Assembly (NCBI RefSeq): GCF_001557115.1
Contig: NZ_LSKQ01000144.1
Location: forward strand, 1 to 41,509
Source: Erythrobacter sp. CCH5-A1
GTDB lineage: Bacteria > Pseudomonadota > Alphaproteobacteria > Sphingomonadales > Sphingomonadaceae
Reading direction: 5' to 3'
DNA: 41,509 nucleotides
Shown: one piece after another, positions 20,401-27,845 of the stretch
Numbering within the stretch: the first letter of the stretch is position 1
Layout of the letters: each line of letters begins with the position of its first letter
Program-made: the position numbers and the translations under genes
The notes under the pieces: generated by a model
Database searches by the model: none
Seen by the model: the letters and a program-made list of their open reading frames with translations, nothing else
What the model was told of the DNA's origin: nothing

Positions 20401-20943
20401 CCTGAGGCCGCTCTCGAGCGAGGACGGGAAGATGTCGACGATCGACCCGCGTACGGCAAATTCGCCGTGGTCGATCACCGTGTCGGTGCGGCTGTAGCCC
20501 TGCCGCACGAGCAGCGCGGTCAGGCTCTCCTGCCCGATCCGCGTGCCGACCTTGAACTCGCGTACGGACTCGCGCACCCGGAAGGGGGTGAGCACCCGCT
20601 GGAGCACGGCGTTGACCGTGGTCACCAGCAATTGCTGCGCCCCGCCTGGTTGCTGCAAGGCGTGGAGCGCTGCGAGCCGCTCCGCGCTGATCGACAAGGC
20701 GGGGCTGGCGCGGTCGTAGGGCAGGCAGTCCCACGCGGGGAAGGTGACGACCTCGACCTCGGGCGCGAAGAAGCGCGCGGCCTCGGCAGCGGCACGCATC
20801 GCGGCCTCGTCCGATGCGATGAACACCGCCCGGCGCTTCGCCGCCCGCGCCAGATCGGCGAGCACCAGCGGCACGCTCCCGCGCGGAAGCGAGGCGAGGG
20901 TCAGCGGTTCGCGGGCCGCAAGGATGCGGTTCAGATCGGGCAT
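17443..20943 (-). CDS. mfd: Transcription-repair coupling factor Mfd
   Basis: Mfd pushes stalled RNA polymerase off damaged template DNA and recruits UvrA to start nucleotide excision repair. The 1166-residue protein has the usual length and order: a UvrB-like N-terminal module, the RNA polymerase interaction domain (G-D-L-V-V-H-I-E-H-G-I-G-K-Y near residue 490), and the translocase with Walker A G-D-V-G-F-G-K-T near 634 and D-E-E-Q-R-F-G near 734. The TRG-type segment with Q-L-R-G-R-V-G-R and the C-terminal autoinhibitory domain ending in a lysine/alanine-rich tail follow. It lies behind sdhE on the same strand and opposite recG, an arrangement common in Alphaproteobacteria. Confidence 0.97.
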   Translation of the reverse strand: MPDLNRILAAREPLTLASLPRGSVPLVLADLARAAKRRAVFIASDEAAMRAAAEAARFFAPEVEVVTFPAWDCLPYDRASPALSISAERLAALHALQQPGGAQQLLVTTVNAVLQRVLTPFRVRESVREFKVGTRIGQESLTALLVRQGYSRTDTVIDHGEFAVRGSIVDIFPSSLESGLRLDFFGDELESLRLFDPATQRTVERIDSHLLLPASEALLDEDSIKRFRTRYRELFGANATQDPLYEAVTDGRRLAGMEHWLPLFEAKLASLFDHLGKDDVVVIDQGALGAAEERLTDIADYHEQRGRIAGEKKGSYRPLAPDALYLSRAEFDAALAAMPAHRATGFASEESAGVVDFGFRSARDFSPERGRGENVYEAAAAHLKSVGKSARKSLVAAYSTGSARRIAAIIDEAGAPTALADSWQQALGLAAKKTTAVVVLPLETGFASDALEILTEADILGDRLVRRKKKRKDSDAFLAELQALSQGDLVVHIEHGIGKYLGLEAIPVGKSKHDCVALEYAGGDKLFIPVENIDVLTRYGSSEQAVALDKLGGEAWQRRRAKLKERITAIAGELMQVAAARALRQAPALPADPASLGQFTDRFPWSETEDQERAIADVLADLESGRPMDRLVCGDVGFGKTEVALRAAFVAAMNGQQVAVVAPTTLLARQHYQKFAERFAGFPLEVGRLSRLVTAKEAAETREGLESGQIDLVVGTHAILSKSTKFKNLGLVIVDEEQRFGVTHKERLKQLRADVHVLTLTATPIPRTLQMAMSGLRELSTIQTPPVDRLAVRTYVMEWDDMVMREALLREHHRGGQSFIVVPRISDMTDIEEWLRANVPEVKTVSAHGQMSPGEVEERMGAFYDGKYDVLLSTTIVESGLDIPSANTIIIHRADRFGLAQLYQLRGRVGRAKLRAYAYLTHEAGVALSEIAQKRLKVLGDLDTLGAGFQLASHDLDIRGAGNLLGDEQSGHIREVGFELYQAMLEEAILAAKAGDMGLERPRDKLTPQITVDAPIMIPEDYVPDLAVRMALYRRLNQAEGQHEIESLAAEMIDRFGDLPQPTKNLIRLIEVKHQAIAANIAKIDVGARGTLVTFHNDDFPDPAGLIAYVARLNEGGKETAKLRPDMKLVINRAWSDPLSRMNGLFQLTKGLSGIVKKAAKAKKAA

Positions 20944-21118
20944 GGGGTCACTTCACTTCAGCCAAAGGGGGGCGACGCAGGAATGCCCCCAACTCGAAAA
21001 GAGGAGGGGGTCACATGGGAGGCGGGGCGCCCAAGCCAAACAGCGCGGGCGCGGAAATTGTTCCGGGCCTTAGACTGGCTCGGGCCGCTTGTCGATTTGC
21101 GCCGGTCGCTTGGGCCGT

Positions 21119-21397
21119 TCAGCGCGGAATATCGACGTAATCGAGCTTTTGCATGGTCGCCAGCAGATCGCCCGCGAAGGCATCGGGCGCCTCTTGCGTT
21201 CGCAGCGCCCATGCCATCACGTCGACATCGTCCTCGTCAAGCAGCGCCTCGAACCACGCCAGTTCCGGCTCGCCCCATTCGGTGTGGTAGCGATCGTAGA
21301 AGCCGCCGATCATGTAATCGGCCTCGCGCGTGCCGCGGTGCCAGGCGCGGAATTTGGCGCGGGCGAGGCGGGTGTCGAAGGAGGGGGCATCGGTCAT
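21119..21397 (-). CDS. sdhE: FAD assembly factor SdhE
   Basis: SdhE helps attach FAD covalently to the succinate dehydrogenase flavoprotein subunit. The 92-residue protein contains the defining R-G-x-x-E motif (H-R-G-T-R-E-A-D-Y-M-I-G-G-F) and the following acidic helix E-A-L-L-D-E-D-D-x-D-V-M-A-W. The ATG at 21397 is preceded by AGGTG at six bases. An upstream GTG would overlap that ribosome binding site. It sits between divergent recG and downstream mfd. Confidence 0.93.
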   Translation of the reverse strand: MTDAPSFDTRLARAKFRAWHRGTREADYMIGGFYDRYHTEWGEPELAWFEALLDEDDVDVMAWALRTQEAPDAFAGDLLATMQKLDYVDIPR

Positions 21398-21433
21398 GCC
21401 GATCACCTAGCCTCGCGCCTCCGTCCCATCAAC

Positions 21434-21538
21434 TCGTCTTTGCGAGCCGAAGGCGAGGCAATCCATGAACGGACCTGTCGCCCGACGCGATGGTGGATCT
21501 TGGATTGCTGCGTCGCCTCCGGCTCCTCGCAATGACGA
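21434..21538. repeat. Palindromic intergenic (REP-like) element
   Basis: Two related arms face each other. The left arm (21434-21465) reads TCGTCTTTGCGAG... and ends GGCAATCCA. The right arm (21501-21538) is its imperfect reverse complement, TGGATTGCTG...CGCAATGACGA. About 35 bases separate them. This class of TCGTCATTGCGAGGAGC-type repeat is widespread in bacterial intergenic DNA. It fills the gap between recG and sdhE. Confidence 0.8.
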
Positions 21539-21562
21539 GAATAGGGTGGTAGCGCATCATCC

Positions 21563-23638
21563 ATGCGCCCCGAGGCTCTCAATCCGCTCTTCGCCGAGGT
21601 CGAAACGCTCGAAGGCGTCGGCCCCAAGCTGATGAAGCCGCTGGAGAAGCTCGGCCTGACGCGCGTAAAAGACCTCGCATATCACCTGCCCGAGCGTTTC
21701 GTCAGCCGCCGCGCGGTGGCCGATCTCGATTCGGCCTCCGAGGGCGAGCAGGTCATCATTGCGCTGACCGCGATCGAGCACCGCGCGCCGCGTGCGGGCA
21801 GCCGTGGCCCCTACCGCGTGTTGGCGCAGGATGCGGCGGGCAACGTGTGCTCGCTGAACTGGTTCGGCAAGGCCGCCTATACCGCGAAGAAGCTGGTGCC
21901 GGTGGGCGAGACGCGCTGGGTTGCAGGCCGCCTCGACCGCTATGGCGACATGCTCCAGATCGTCCACCCCGACCATATCGAGGAGGCCAGCGCCGCGCAT
22001 ATGGGGCGCCTGTCCGAACCGGTCTATCGCCTCTCGGAAGGCCTCACCCAGCCGCGCATCGCCGATTTCGCCGCGCAGGCATTGGCGCGGCTGCCCGACC
22101 TGCCCGAATGGATCGAGCCCGGCCAGCTGGAGCGTGCCGGGTGGCCATCGTGGGCAGCGGCGCTGCGGCTCGGGCACGAGAGCACCGATGCCAAGGCGCG
22201 CGACCGGCTGGCGTATGACGAACTGCTGGCCAACTCCCTCGCGCTGCTGCTGGTCAAGGCCGACGGGCGCAAGCGGCGGGGGCAGGCGCTGGTGGGAGAC
22301 GGGGGCCTCAGGGCGAAGCTGCAACTGCCCTTTGGGCTCACCGGGGCGCAGACCCGTTCCATAGCCGAGATCGCGGGCGACATGGCGCAGGAGGCTCCGA
22401 TGCTCCGCCTGTTGCAGGGCGATGTCGGCGCGGGCAAGACCGTGGTAGCTTTGAATGCCATGCTGATCGCGGTCGAGGCGGGCAAGCAGGCCGCACTGCT
22501 CGCGCCGACCGAAATCCTCGCGCGCCAGCATTTCGAGACGCTGCGCAAGATGCTCGGCCCCACGGGGGTGGAGATCGCGCTGCTCACCGGCCGCGCCAAG
22601 GGGAGGGAGCGCGAGTCGATCCTGATGGGGCTGCTCGACGGGTCGATCCAGCTGCTGGTCGGCACGCACGCGATCTTTCAGGACACCGTGAATTACCGCG
22701 ACCTCGGCCTGGTGGTGATCGACGAGCAGCACCGCTTCGGCGTCGCGCAGCGGCTGGCGCTGGCGGGCAAGGGCCGCCGCGCGCCGCATACCCTCGCCAT
22801 GACCGCGACCCCGATCCCGCGCTCGCTGACGCTGGCGCAATATGGCGAGATGGACGTGAGCCGCCTCGACGAGCTCCCGCCGGGGCGGCAGGCGATCGAG
22901 ACGCTGGTCTTCCCGCAGGCGCGCATGGACGAGATGGTTGCCGGGGTCGAGCGGCACCTTGCCAGCGGGCAACAGGCTTACTGGGTCTGCCCGATGGTGC
23001 GCGAGGTCGACGGCGTCCCCGACCTTGCCGACATCGCCGCTGCCGAGGCGCGTTATGCCGCGCTGCGCGAGCGGTTCGGCGATGCGGTCGTCATGGTTCA
23101 CGGCCAGTTGCGCCCCGAGGTCAAGGACGCGGCGATGGAGCGCTTTGTCACCGGCGATGCCCGCCTGCTGATCGCGACCACGGTAATCGAAGTCGGGGTC
23201 GACGTGCCGACCGCAACTCTGATGGTGATCGAACAGGCCGAGCGCTTCGGGCTTGCCCAGCTGCACCAATTGCGCGGACGGGTGGGGCGCGGGTCGCAGA
23301 AAAGCCGCTGCGTGCTGCTGCGCGGGGATGAACTTTCCGAGACCGGCAAGCGCCGCCTCGCCCTGATGCGCGAGACGCAGGACGGGTTCCGCATCGCCGA
23401 GGAAGACCTCGAATTGCGGGGCGGGGGCGAACTGCTCGGCACGCGGCAATCGGGGGAGGCGGGGTTCCGGATCGCCGATCTCGAACAGACCCAGCGCCTG
23501 CTCCCCATCGCCCACGGCGACGCGCGCCTGCTGATGGAGCGCGACGGCGGGCTGACCTCCCCAAGGGGCGAGGCGGCGCGGATCCTGCTCTACCTGTTCG
23601 AACGCGACTGGGGCGTGCAACTGCTGCGCGGAGGGTGA
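21563..23638 (+). CDS. recG: ATP-dependent DNA helicase RecG
   Basis: RecG remodels branched DNA such as stalled replication forks and Holliday junctions. The 691-residue protein has the N-terminal wedge/OB region (residues about 1-200). The helicase core follows, with Walker A G-D-V-G-A-G-K-T near residue 286, D-E-Q-H-R-F-G near 387, T-A-T-P-I-P-R-S, and the C-terminal Q-L-H-Q-L-R-G-R-V-G-R-G segment plus wedge-coupled tail. Length is normal for the family. The ATG begins M-R-P-E-A-L-N-P-L-F; the ribosome binding site is weak. Confidence 0.97.
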   Translation: MRPEALNPLFAEVETLEGVGPKLMKPLEKLGLTRVKDLAYHLPERFVSRRAVADLDSASEGEQVIIALTAIEHRAPRAGSRGPYRVLAQDAAGNVCSLNWFGKAAYTAKKLVPVGETRWVAGRLDRYGDMLQIVHPDHIEEASAAHMGRLSEPVYRLSEGLTQPRIADFAAQALARLPDLPEWIEPGQLERAGWPSWAAALRLGHESTDAKARDRLAYDELLANSLALLLVKADGRKRRGQALVGDGGLRAKLQLPFGLTGAQTRSIAEIAGDMAQEAPMLRLLQGDVGAGKTVVALNAMLIAVEAGKQAALLAPTEILARQHFETLRKMLGPTGVEIALLTGRAKGRERESILMGLLDGSIQLLVGTHAIFQDTVNYRDLGLVVIDEQHRFGVAQRLALAGKGRRAPHTLAMTATPIPRSLTLAQYGEMDVSRLDELPPGRQAIETLVFPQARMDEMVAGVERHLASGQQAYWVCPMVREVDGVPDLADIAAAEARYAALRERFGDAVVMVHGQLRPEVKDAAMERFVTGDARLLIATTVIEVGVDVPTATLMVIEQAERFGLAQLHQLRGRVGRGSQKSRCVLLRGDELSETGKRRLALMRETQDGFRIAEEDLELRGGGELLGTRQSGEAGFRIADLEQTQRLLPIAHGDARLLMERDGGLTSPRGEAARILLYLFERDWGVQLLRGG

Positions 23639-23723
23639 CGACTTTCGAAAAATTGCTGCGTTAAACAGATGTTTGGAACTTGGCGCGTATCCTTGCCTCA
23701 CACTGTCGAAGGGGGTGAACAAG

Positions 23724-24302
23724 GTGTCGGACGTCTATTTTTCGCGCATCAAGCTCGGTCTGGCACTGATTGTCAGTGCAGGCGTGTTCTGGCTCTGCCT
23801 GTGGGTGGCGATGAGCGGCGGCCCGAAGGCCGCGCTGTGCGGCGGCTTTGCCGCGCTCGTCATCGCCTTCGCGATGCTCTATTTTGCGCGCTACTTGCTC
23901 GATAACCGCATCCTGTCGGTCGGGGCGAGCGAGCTCGAATTCCACGGCATGGCCTCGACCCGCCGCCTGAAGCTCGATCATATTGCGCTGATGCGGGTCG
24001 AGACCCAGACCATCAACTTCTTCACCACCCGCTATCTCGTCATCGAGCCCCATCAGCGCTATGGCCGGAACATCAAGTTTGCGGCAACCCTGCTCGAGGG
24101 GCGTTTCGGCGGGTGCGACGGCGTCGCCGATCTTATCGCCAACGGCGCGCCGCAGCCCGATCCCGAGCCGTTCCCGCTTCCGCGCCGCGCACCGGCGCCG
24201 CCGTCGGCAGCGCCTGCCGGCTGGCACGAGCGCGGTGCTCAGCCCTCCGCACCGCCCGCAGCCCCGGCGCGGGCCGGCGGGTTCGGGCGCAAGGGACTTT
24301 AA
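23724..24302 (+). CDS. Small inner-membrane protein with PH-like C-terminal region, function unknown
   Basis: I do not recognise this 192-residue protein with certainty. Two hydrophobic segments (residues about 9-31 and 36-56) form a hairpin. A soluble region of about 70 residues follows that reads like a small beta domain of the bacterial PH type (L-S-V-G-A-S-E-L-E-F-H-G..L-K-L-D-H-I-A-L-M-R-V-E). The last 50 residues are Pro/Ala-rich and disordered. GTG at 23724 has GGGGG at about eight bases; GTG at 23715 is the alternative. It runs on from recG with an 85-base gap and ends 15 bases before the convergent phosphatase gene. Confidence 0.7.
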   Translation: MSDVYFSRIKLGLALIVSAGVFWLCLWVAMSGGPKAALCGGFAALVIAFAMLYFARYLLDNRILSVGASELEFHGMASTRRLKLDHIALMRVETQTINFFTTRYLVIEPHQRYGRNIKFAATLLEGRFGGCDGVADLIANGAPQPDPEPFPLPRRAPAPPSAAPAGWHERGAQPSAPPAAPARAGGFGRKGL

Positions 24303-24317
24303 ACTTTCCGGTTCAGG

Positions 24318-24818
24318 TCAGGCAGATTGCTGCGCAGCCTCGCGCAGCAATTTGTCGGCCCAGGCCTGGGTCCCGCGCTTGATCACCTGCCAGGCTGCCT
24401 CGAAGGCAGCGGCATCGCCGTAATAGGGATCGGCGACAGGCTCGCCGCGCCGCCCCTCCACCGCATCGAGCAGCATTGCGAGGCGCGCCGTCGCATCGCG
24501 CGGAGCCTTGGCGCGCAGGTTTTCGAGATTGGCGCGGTCCATCGCGATGATGTGGGTGAAGCGGTAGAAATCGTCCCGCTCGATCTGGCGCGCGGATTGG
24601 CCCGCTATGTCGACACCGTGCCCCCGCGCGGCTGCAATCGCGCGCGGATCGGGCTCCTGGCCGAGATGGTAGGAAGCTGTTCCCGCCGAATCGACCAGCA
24701 CCGCAAGACCGCGCTCCTGCGCCGCCACGCGGAACGCGCCTTCGGCCATCGGTGACCGGCAGATATTGCCGAGACACACGAACAGCACACCAATCTTGTG
24801 ATCGATCCCCCCATGCAT
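24318..24818 (-). CDS. Low-molecular-weight protein tyrosine phosphatase
   Basis: This family removes phosphate from tyrosine residues in proteins. The 166-residue protein has the P-loop C-L-G-N-I-C-R-S with nucleophile Cys15 and Arg21, and the late general-acid loop A-D-P-Y-Y-G-D. The spacing is typical and both key elements are intact. No Wzc-type kinase or polysaccharide cluster is nearby, so the partner is unknown. The upstream region holds a CRP/FNR-type dyad and a parS-like palindrome. Confidence 0.93.
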   Translation of the reverse strand: MHGGIDHKIGVLFVCLGNICRSPMAEGAFRVAAQERGLAVLVDSAGTASYHLGQEPDPRAIAAARGHGVDIAGQSARQIERDDFYRFTHIIAMDRANLENLRAKAPRDATARLAMLLDAVEGRRGEPVADPYYGDAAAFEAAWQVIKRGTQAWADKLLREAAQQSA

Positions 24819-24867
24819 GGCGGCGCGTTATTACATATATTGCGAGGTGTCTACCGCCTATCTTGTT

Positions 24868-24883
24868 GGTTTCACATGAAACA
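24868..24883. promoter_or_regulatory. parS-like palindrome
   Basis: The bases GGTTTCACATGAAACA match the ParB-binding consensus TGTTTCACGTGAAACA at 14 of 16 positions. The core GTTTCA-CA-TGAAAC is an inverted repeat. One mismatch is in the central CG. It is intergenic, about 50 bases upstream of the tyrosine phosphatase start. Confidence 0.4.
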
Positions 24884-24895
24884 TCACGGCAGAAG

Positions 24896-24911
24896 TGTGA
24901 CGGCTGTCACA
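24896..24911. promoter_or_regulatory. CRP/FNR-type perfect dyad
   Basis: The bases TGTGA-CGGCTG-TCACA match the CRP consensus half sites exactly with the proper six-base spacer. It lies about 78 bases upstream of the phosphatase start codon, where an activator could act, and 56 bases outside the 3' end of the UbiB-like gene. Confidence 0.5.
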
Positions 24912-24966
24912 TTTCGCCCCCAAGACGGTGCCTGCGCGCAGCAGGAGGGCGCAAGGTGAACCCGGA

Positions 24967-26352
24967 TCAGGCGGCGGCCTCGCCCTTCGGCGTGGTGCTC
25001 GCCAGCACCTCCTCGGTGATGCGGCGGATGTTGACCTTGGCCTTCAGCCGCGCGCCGAGCAGCGCCGTGCCGCTCACCTTGCGCTGCACGAACAGGGTCT
25101 CGATCGGCGGGAAGGCCCAGGTGTCCTTGTCCTGCGCGATCGCCCAGCCTTCCTCGCGCAGGAGCGGGATGAAGGCGCGGTCGCCGAAGTCGAAGGGCGC
25201 GTCGGCCCGCATCTCGTTGATGACGATGTCGATCATCCGGTTCACCCGCTCGGGGTGCTTTTCGGCGACGATCGGCATCATGAACCCGGCCTCGATCGTG
25301 GCCTTGAGCACGTCCTGCGCATTCCCCTGCAACCCGGCGAGCAGCATCTTGCGATAGCCGTTCGCCACGGCAGGATCGACCGGACGGCAGGCGCCGAAAT
25401 CGAGCAGCACGATCTCGCCGGTCTCGCGCCGGTAGCGGAAATTGGCGAAGTTGGGGTCGGTCTGCATGACGCCGAGATCGAACAGCTCGCGCGCGACGAG
25501 GCGGATGAGGCGGGCGAAGACCTCGTCGCGGCGTTCGGGCGGCTCGTTGCCGAGCTCCTCGATGCTCACGCCCTCCTCGAAACTCATCGCGAGGATCGAG
25601 CCACGGGTCAGGCCTTCGTGCAGGCGCGGGACGACGAAGCCCGGCGTGTCGGCGAGCATTCCGCGATACATCGCCATCTGCGCGCCTTCGCGCTGGTAAT
25701 CGGCCTCCTCGTGGAGCTGCTGCTTGGCGGCGGCCATGAGCTTGTCCATCTCGAGCTCGGGCGGGGCAAAGCCGCCGATCTTGAGCAGGGTCATCACGTT
25801 GTCGACATCGCTGTCGATCGACTTGGCGACGCCGGGATATTGCACCTTGATCGCCAGCTCCTCGCCATCGCGGGTGAGGGCCTTGTGGACTTGCCCGATG
25901 CTTGCGGCAGCGATCGGGCGTGGGTTGAACCAGCGGAACTGCTTGCGCCACTCCGGCCCCCATTCGCTGCGGAGCACCTGGTCGAGCTGTCTGGTCGGCA
26001 TGAAATTGGCCTGATCGCGCAAGCTGGCGAGGATCTTCGAGAGCTCCTCGGGCAGAAAGTCGCCCGCGTCGAGGCTGATCATCTGCCCCATCTTCATCGC
26101 CGCGCCGCGCAGGTGCGAGAGGCGGTCGGTCATGCGCTGGACATTTCCGGGGGTGAGGATCAGGTCGCGCGCCGAAATGCCCTCGCCGCTGGCGAGCCGC
26201 CGCGCGCCTTCGGCCACCATCCCGCCGGCAACGCCGCCCACCAGCCGCCCGAAGGTGCCCAGCCGCGCGACGCGCCCCGCCGGCACGGCGCGCTGGCGGG
26301 CGCGGTCTTCCTTGCGGTCGGCGAATTCGGGGGTCTGGTCGTCGTCGGACAC
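24967..26352 (-). CDS. UbiB/ABC1/COQ8-family atypical kinase
   Basis: These kinase-fold proteins support ubiquinone biosynthesis or lipid homeostasis. The 461-residue product shows the family marks: K-M-G-Q at residues 87-90, the alanine-rich nucleotide loop A-A-A-S-I-G-Q-V-H, the lysine in A-I-K-V-Q-Y-P-G, the catalytic-loop-like Q-T-D-P-N-F-A-N-F and the D-F-G metal site. No C-terminal membrane anchor of the UbiB type is evident, so it is closer to the general ABC1 group than to E. coli UbiB. The start is a GTG without a clear ribosome binding site. No ubi genes are next to it. Confidence 0.9.
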   Translation of the reverse strand: MSDDDQTPEFADRKEDRARQRAVPAGRVARLGTFGRLVGGVAGGMVAEGARRLASGEGISARDLILTPGNVQRMTDRLSHLRGAAMKMGQMISLDAGDFLPEELSKILASLRDQANFMPTRQLDQVLRSEWGPEWRKQFRWFNPRPIAAASIGQVHKALTRDGEELAIKVQYPGVAKSIDSDVDNVMTLLKIGGFAPPELEMDKLMAAAKQQLHEEADYQREGAQMAMYRGMLADTPGFVVPRLHEGLTRGSILAMSFEEGVSIEELGNEPPERRDEVFARLIRLVARELFDLGVMQTDPNFANFRYRRETGEIVLLDFGACRPVDPAVANGYRKMLLAGLQGNAQDVLKATIEAGFMMPIVAEKHPERVNRMIDIVINEMRADAPFDFGDRAFIPLLREEGWAIAQDKDTWAFPPIETLFVQRKVSGTALLGARLKAKVNIRRITEEVLASTTPKGEAAA

Positions 26353-26425
26353 GGGGGAGGGGGCTTTCCGGAGGGCAGAGTAGGGTTTTGAACGCTAACG
26401 GTCGGGCAGGTTCGTCGTTCCCCTC

Positions 26426-27199
26426 TCAGGAGATGCACAGGCCCCCGTCAACCGGCAGGCACTGCCCGGTGATGTAGTCCGAATGGGACGAGGCGAAGAA
26501 CACCGCGAGGCCCTCGAGCCCCGCGTGATCCCCCGGACGGCGCAGCGGGATGCGGCGGCTCATCCATTCGGCGAATTTCGGGTCGGCCTTGGCGGTGATG
26601 TCGGTCTCGTAGAAGCCGAAAAGCAGCGCATTGGCGGTTATCTGATACCGCGCGAGTTCGAAGGCGGCCGCGCGGGTGAGGCCGTTGAGGGCGGCTTTGG
26701 AGGCGGCGTAGTCCGACGAGCGGTTGACCCCCATGATCGATTGGCCGGAGGAGGTCGCGATCAGCTTGCCGCCGGGCTCCCCGTCCTTGGCGCGCGCGAT
26801 CATGTGGCGCGTCACATGCTTGTACACCAGCGCCGCGCCGCGGGTGTTGACCGCGAGCGTATGGTCCCAGCACTCGGCGGTGATGTCGGGGATCGCGGTG
26901 CCAGCGCCCGAGATGCCGGCATTGGCAAAGCAGATGTCGACCCTGCCGAATGCGCCGAGCGTCATGCGCATCGCCTCTGCGACTTCGACGTCGTCCGAAA
27001 CGTCGCACACCCGGGTAAGGACATTGCCGGAACCGAGCGCGGTCAGTTCTTCGAACGCGGCTGCGTTCTTTTCCGCATTGCGCGCCCAGATCGCGACTTT
27101 CGCGCCGGCCTTTGCGAGCCCGCGCGCCATCGCGAGGCCCAGTCCGCCATTGCCGCCGGTGATGATGGCCGTGCGGCCGGTAAGATCGAACAGGTTCAT
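26426..27199 (-). CDS. SDR-family NAD(P)-dependent oxidoreductase
   Basis: This 257-residue classical short-chain dehydrogenase/reductase has the cofactor motif T-G-G-N-G-G-L-G at residues about 14-21, the N-A-G motif, the catalytic Ser in S-S-G-Q-S, and Y-A-A-S-K. The end, Y-I-T-G-Q-x-L-P-V-D-G-G, is typical. The substrate cannot be inferred. The ATG beginning M-N-L-F-D-L-T-G-R was chosen because it fits the family N-terminus; the longer frame upstream runs into the divergent gene. It diverges from the DUF3429 gene with 76 bases between starts. Confidence 0.93.
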   Translation of the reverse strand: MNLFDLTGRTAIITGGNGGLGLAMARGLAKAGAKVAIWARNAEKNAAAFEELTALGSGNVLTRVCDVSDDVEVAEAMRMTLGAFGRVDICFANAGISGAGTAIPDITAECWDHTLAVNTRGAALVYKHVTRHMIARAKDGEPGGKLIATSSGQSIMGVNRSSDYAASKAALNGLTRAAAFELARYQITANALLFGFYETDITAKADPKFAEWMSRRIPLRRPGDHAGLEGLAVFFASSHSDYITGQCLPVDGGLCIS

Positions 27200-27275
27200 G
27201 GCCTTCAAGTGGCGCAATCGCTTCGGTCGGGCAAGCCGCATGGGAACCGCCGCGCCCGGCAAGCTTTGTGGCGCC

Positions 27276-27758
27276 ATGGACGGACAAGAAACGGGCTCTC
27301 GCCCCTCGCTCACCACGCCTGCGCGCGTGCTCGGATATGCCGGGCTGCTGCCGCAGATCATCTGCCTCGCGATGGTCCTCGCCCAACACGAGTGGCGCTT
27401 TGCCGCGCTTGCCGGCGGGTTTGCCTATGCGGCGGCGATCTTCAGCTTCCTGGGCGGGGTGTGGTGGGGTCAGGCGGTCGCGAGCGCCGGGACCGGCAAG
27501 CCGGTGGGCGCAGGCGCCTATCTTCTCGCAGTCATGCCGAGCCTGATCGCGGTGGCGCTGTTCATGCCCTGGAACTTCGCATGGGAATGGCCCGGACCCG
27601 CGATGCTCTATCTCGGCGCGCTGATCCTCGCATCGCCTCTGGTCGACCGCGCGCTGGGATTTGCGGCGCCCGATTTCCTGCGGCTGCGCTGGCACCTGTC
27701 GATCGGGCTCGGCCTGCTGACCATCGCGCTCGGCCTGATTGCGCCGCAGACGATCTGA
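27276..27758 (+). CDS. DUF3429-like inner-membrane protein
   Basis: This 160-residue protein has about five hydrophobic helices and resembles DUF3429 proteins: L-G-Y-A-G-L-L-P-Q near the start of helix 1 and I-F-S-F-L-G-G-V-W-W-G at the end of helix 2. The function of the family is unknown. A short polar N-terminus precedes the first helix. The frame is open further upstream, but the ATG at 27276 gives the family length and avoids overlap with the divergent SDR gene. Confidence 0.8.
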   Translation: MDGQETGSRPSLTTPARVLGYAGLLPQIICLAMVLAQHEWRFAALAGGFAYAAAIFSFLGGVWWGQAVASAGTGKPVGAGAYLLAVMPSLIAVALFMPWNFAWEWPGPAMLYLGALILASPLVDRALGFAAPDFLRLRWHLSIGLGLLTIALGLIAPQTI

Positions 27759-27845
27759 TCCGGCGGATGCCTGGAGGCTGAGGCGAACCCGTTTGCAATG
27801 AATTAACCAACGCGGCCTAGGGAGAAGCTTGGGTTTTCCCACGGG

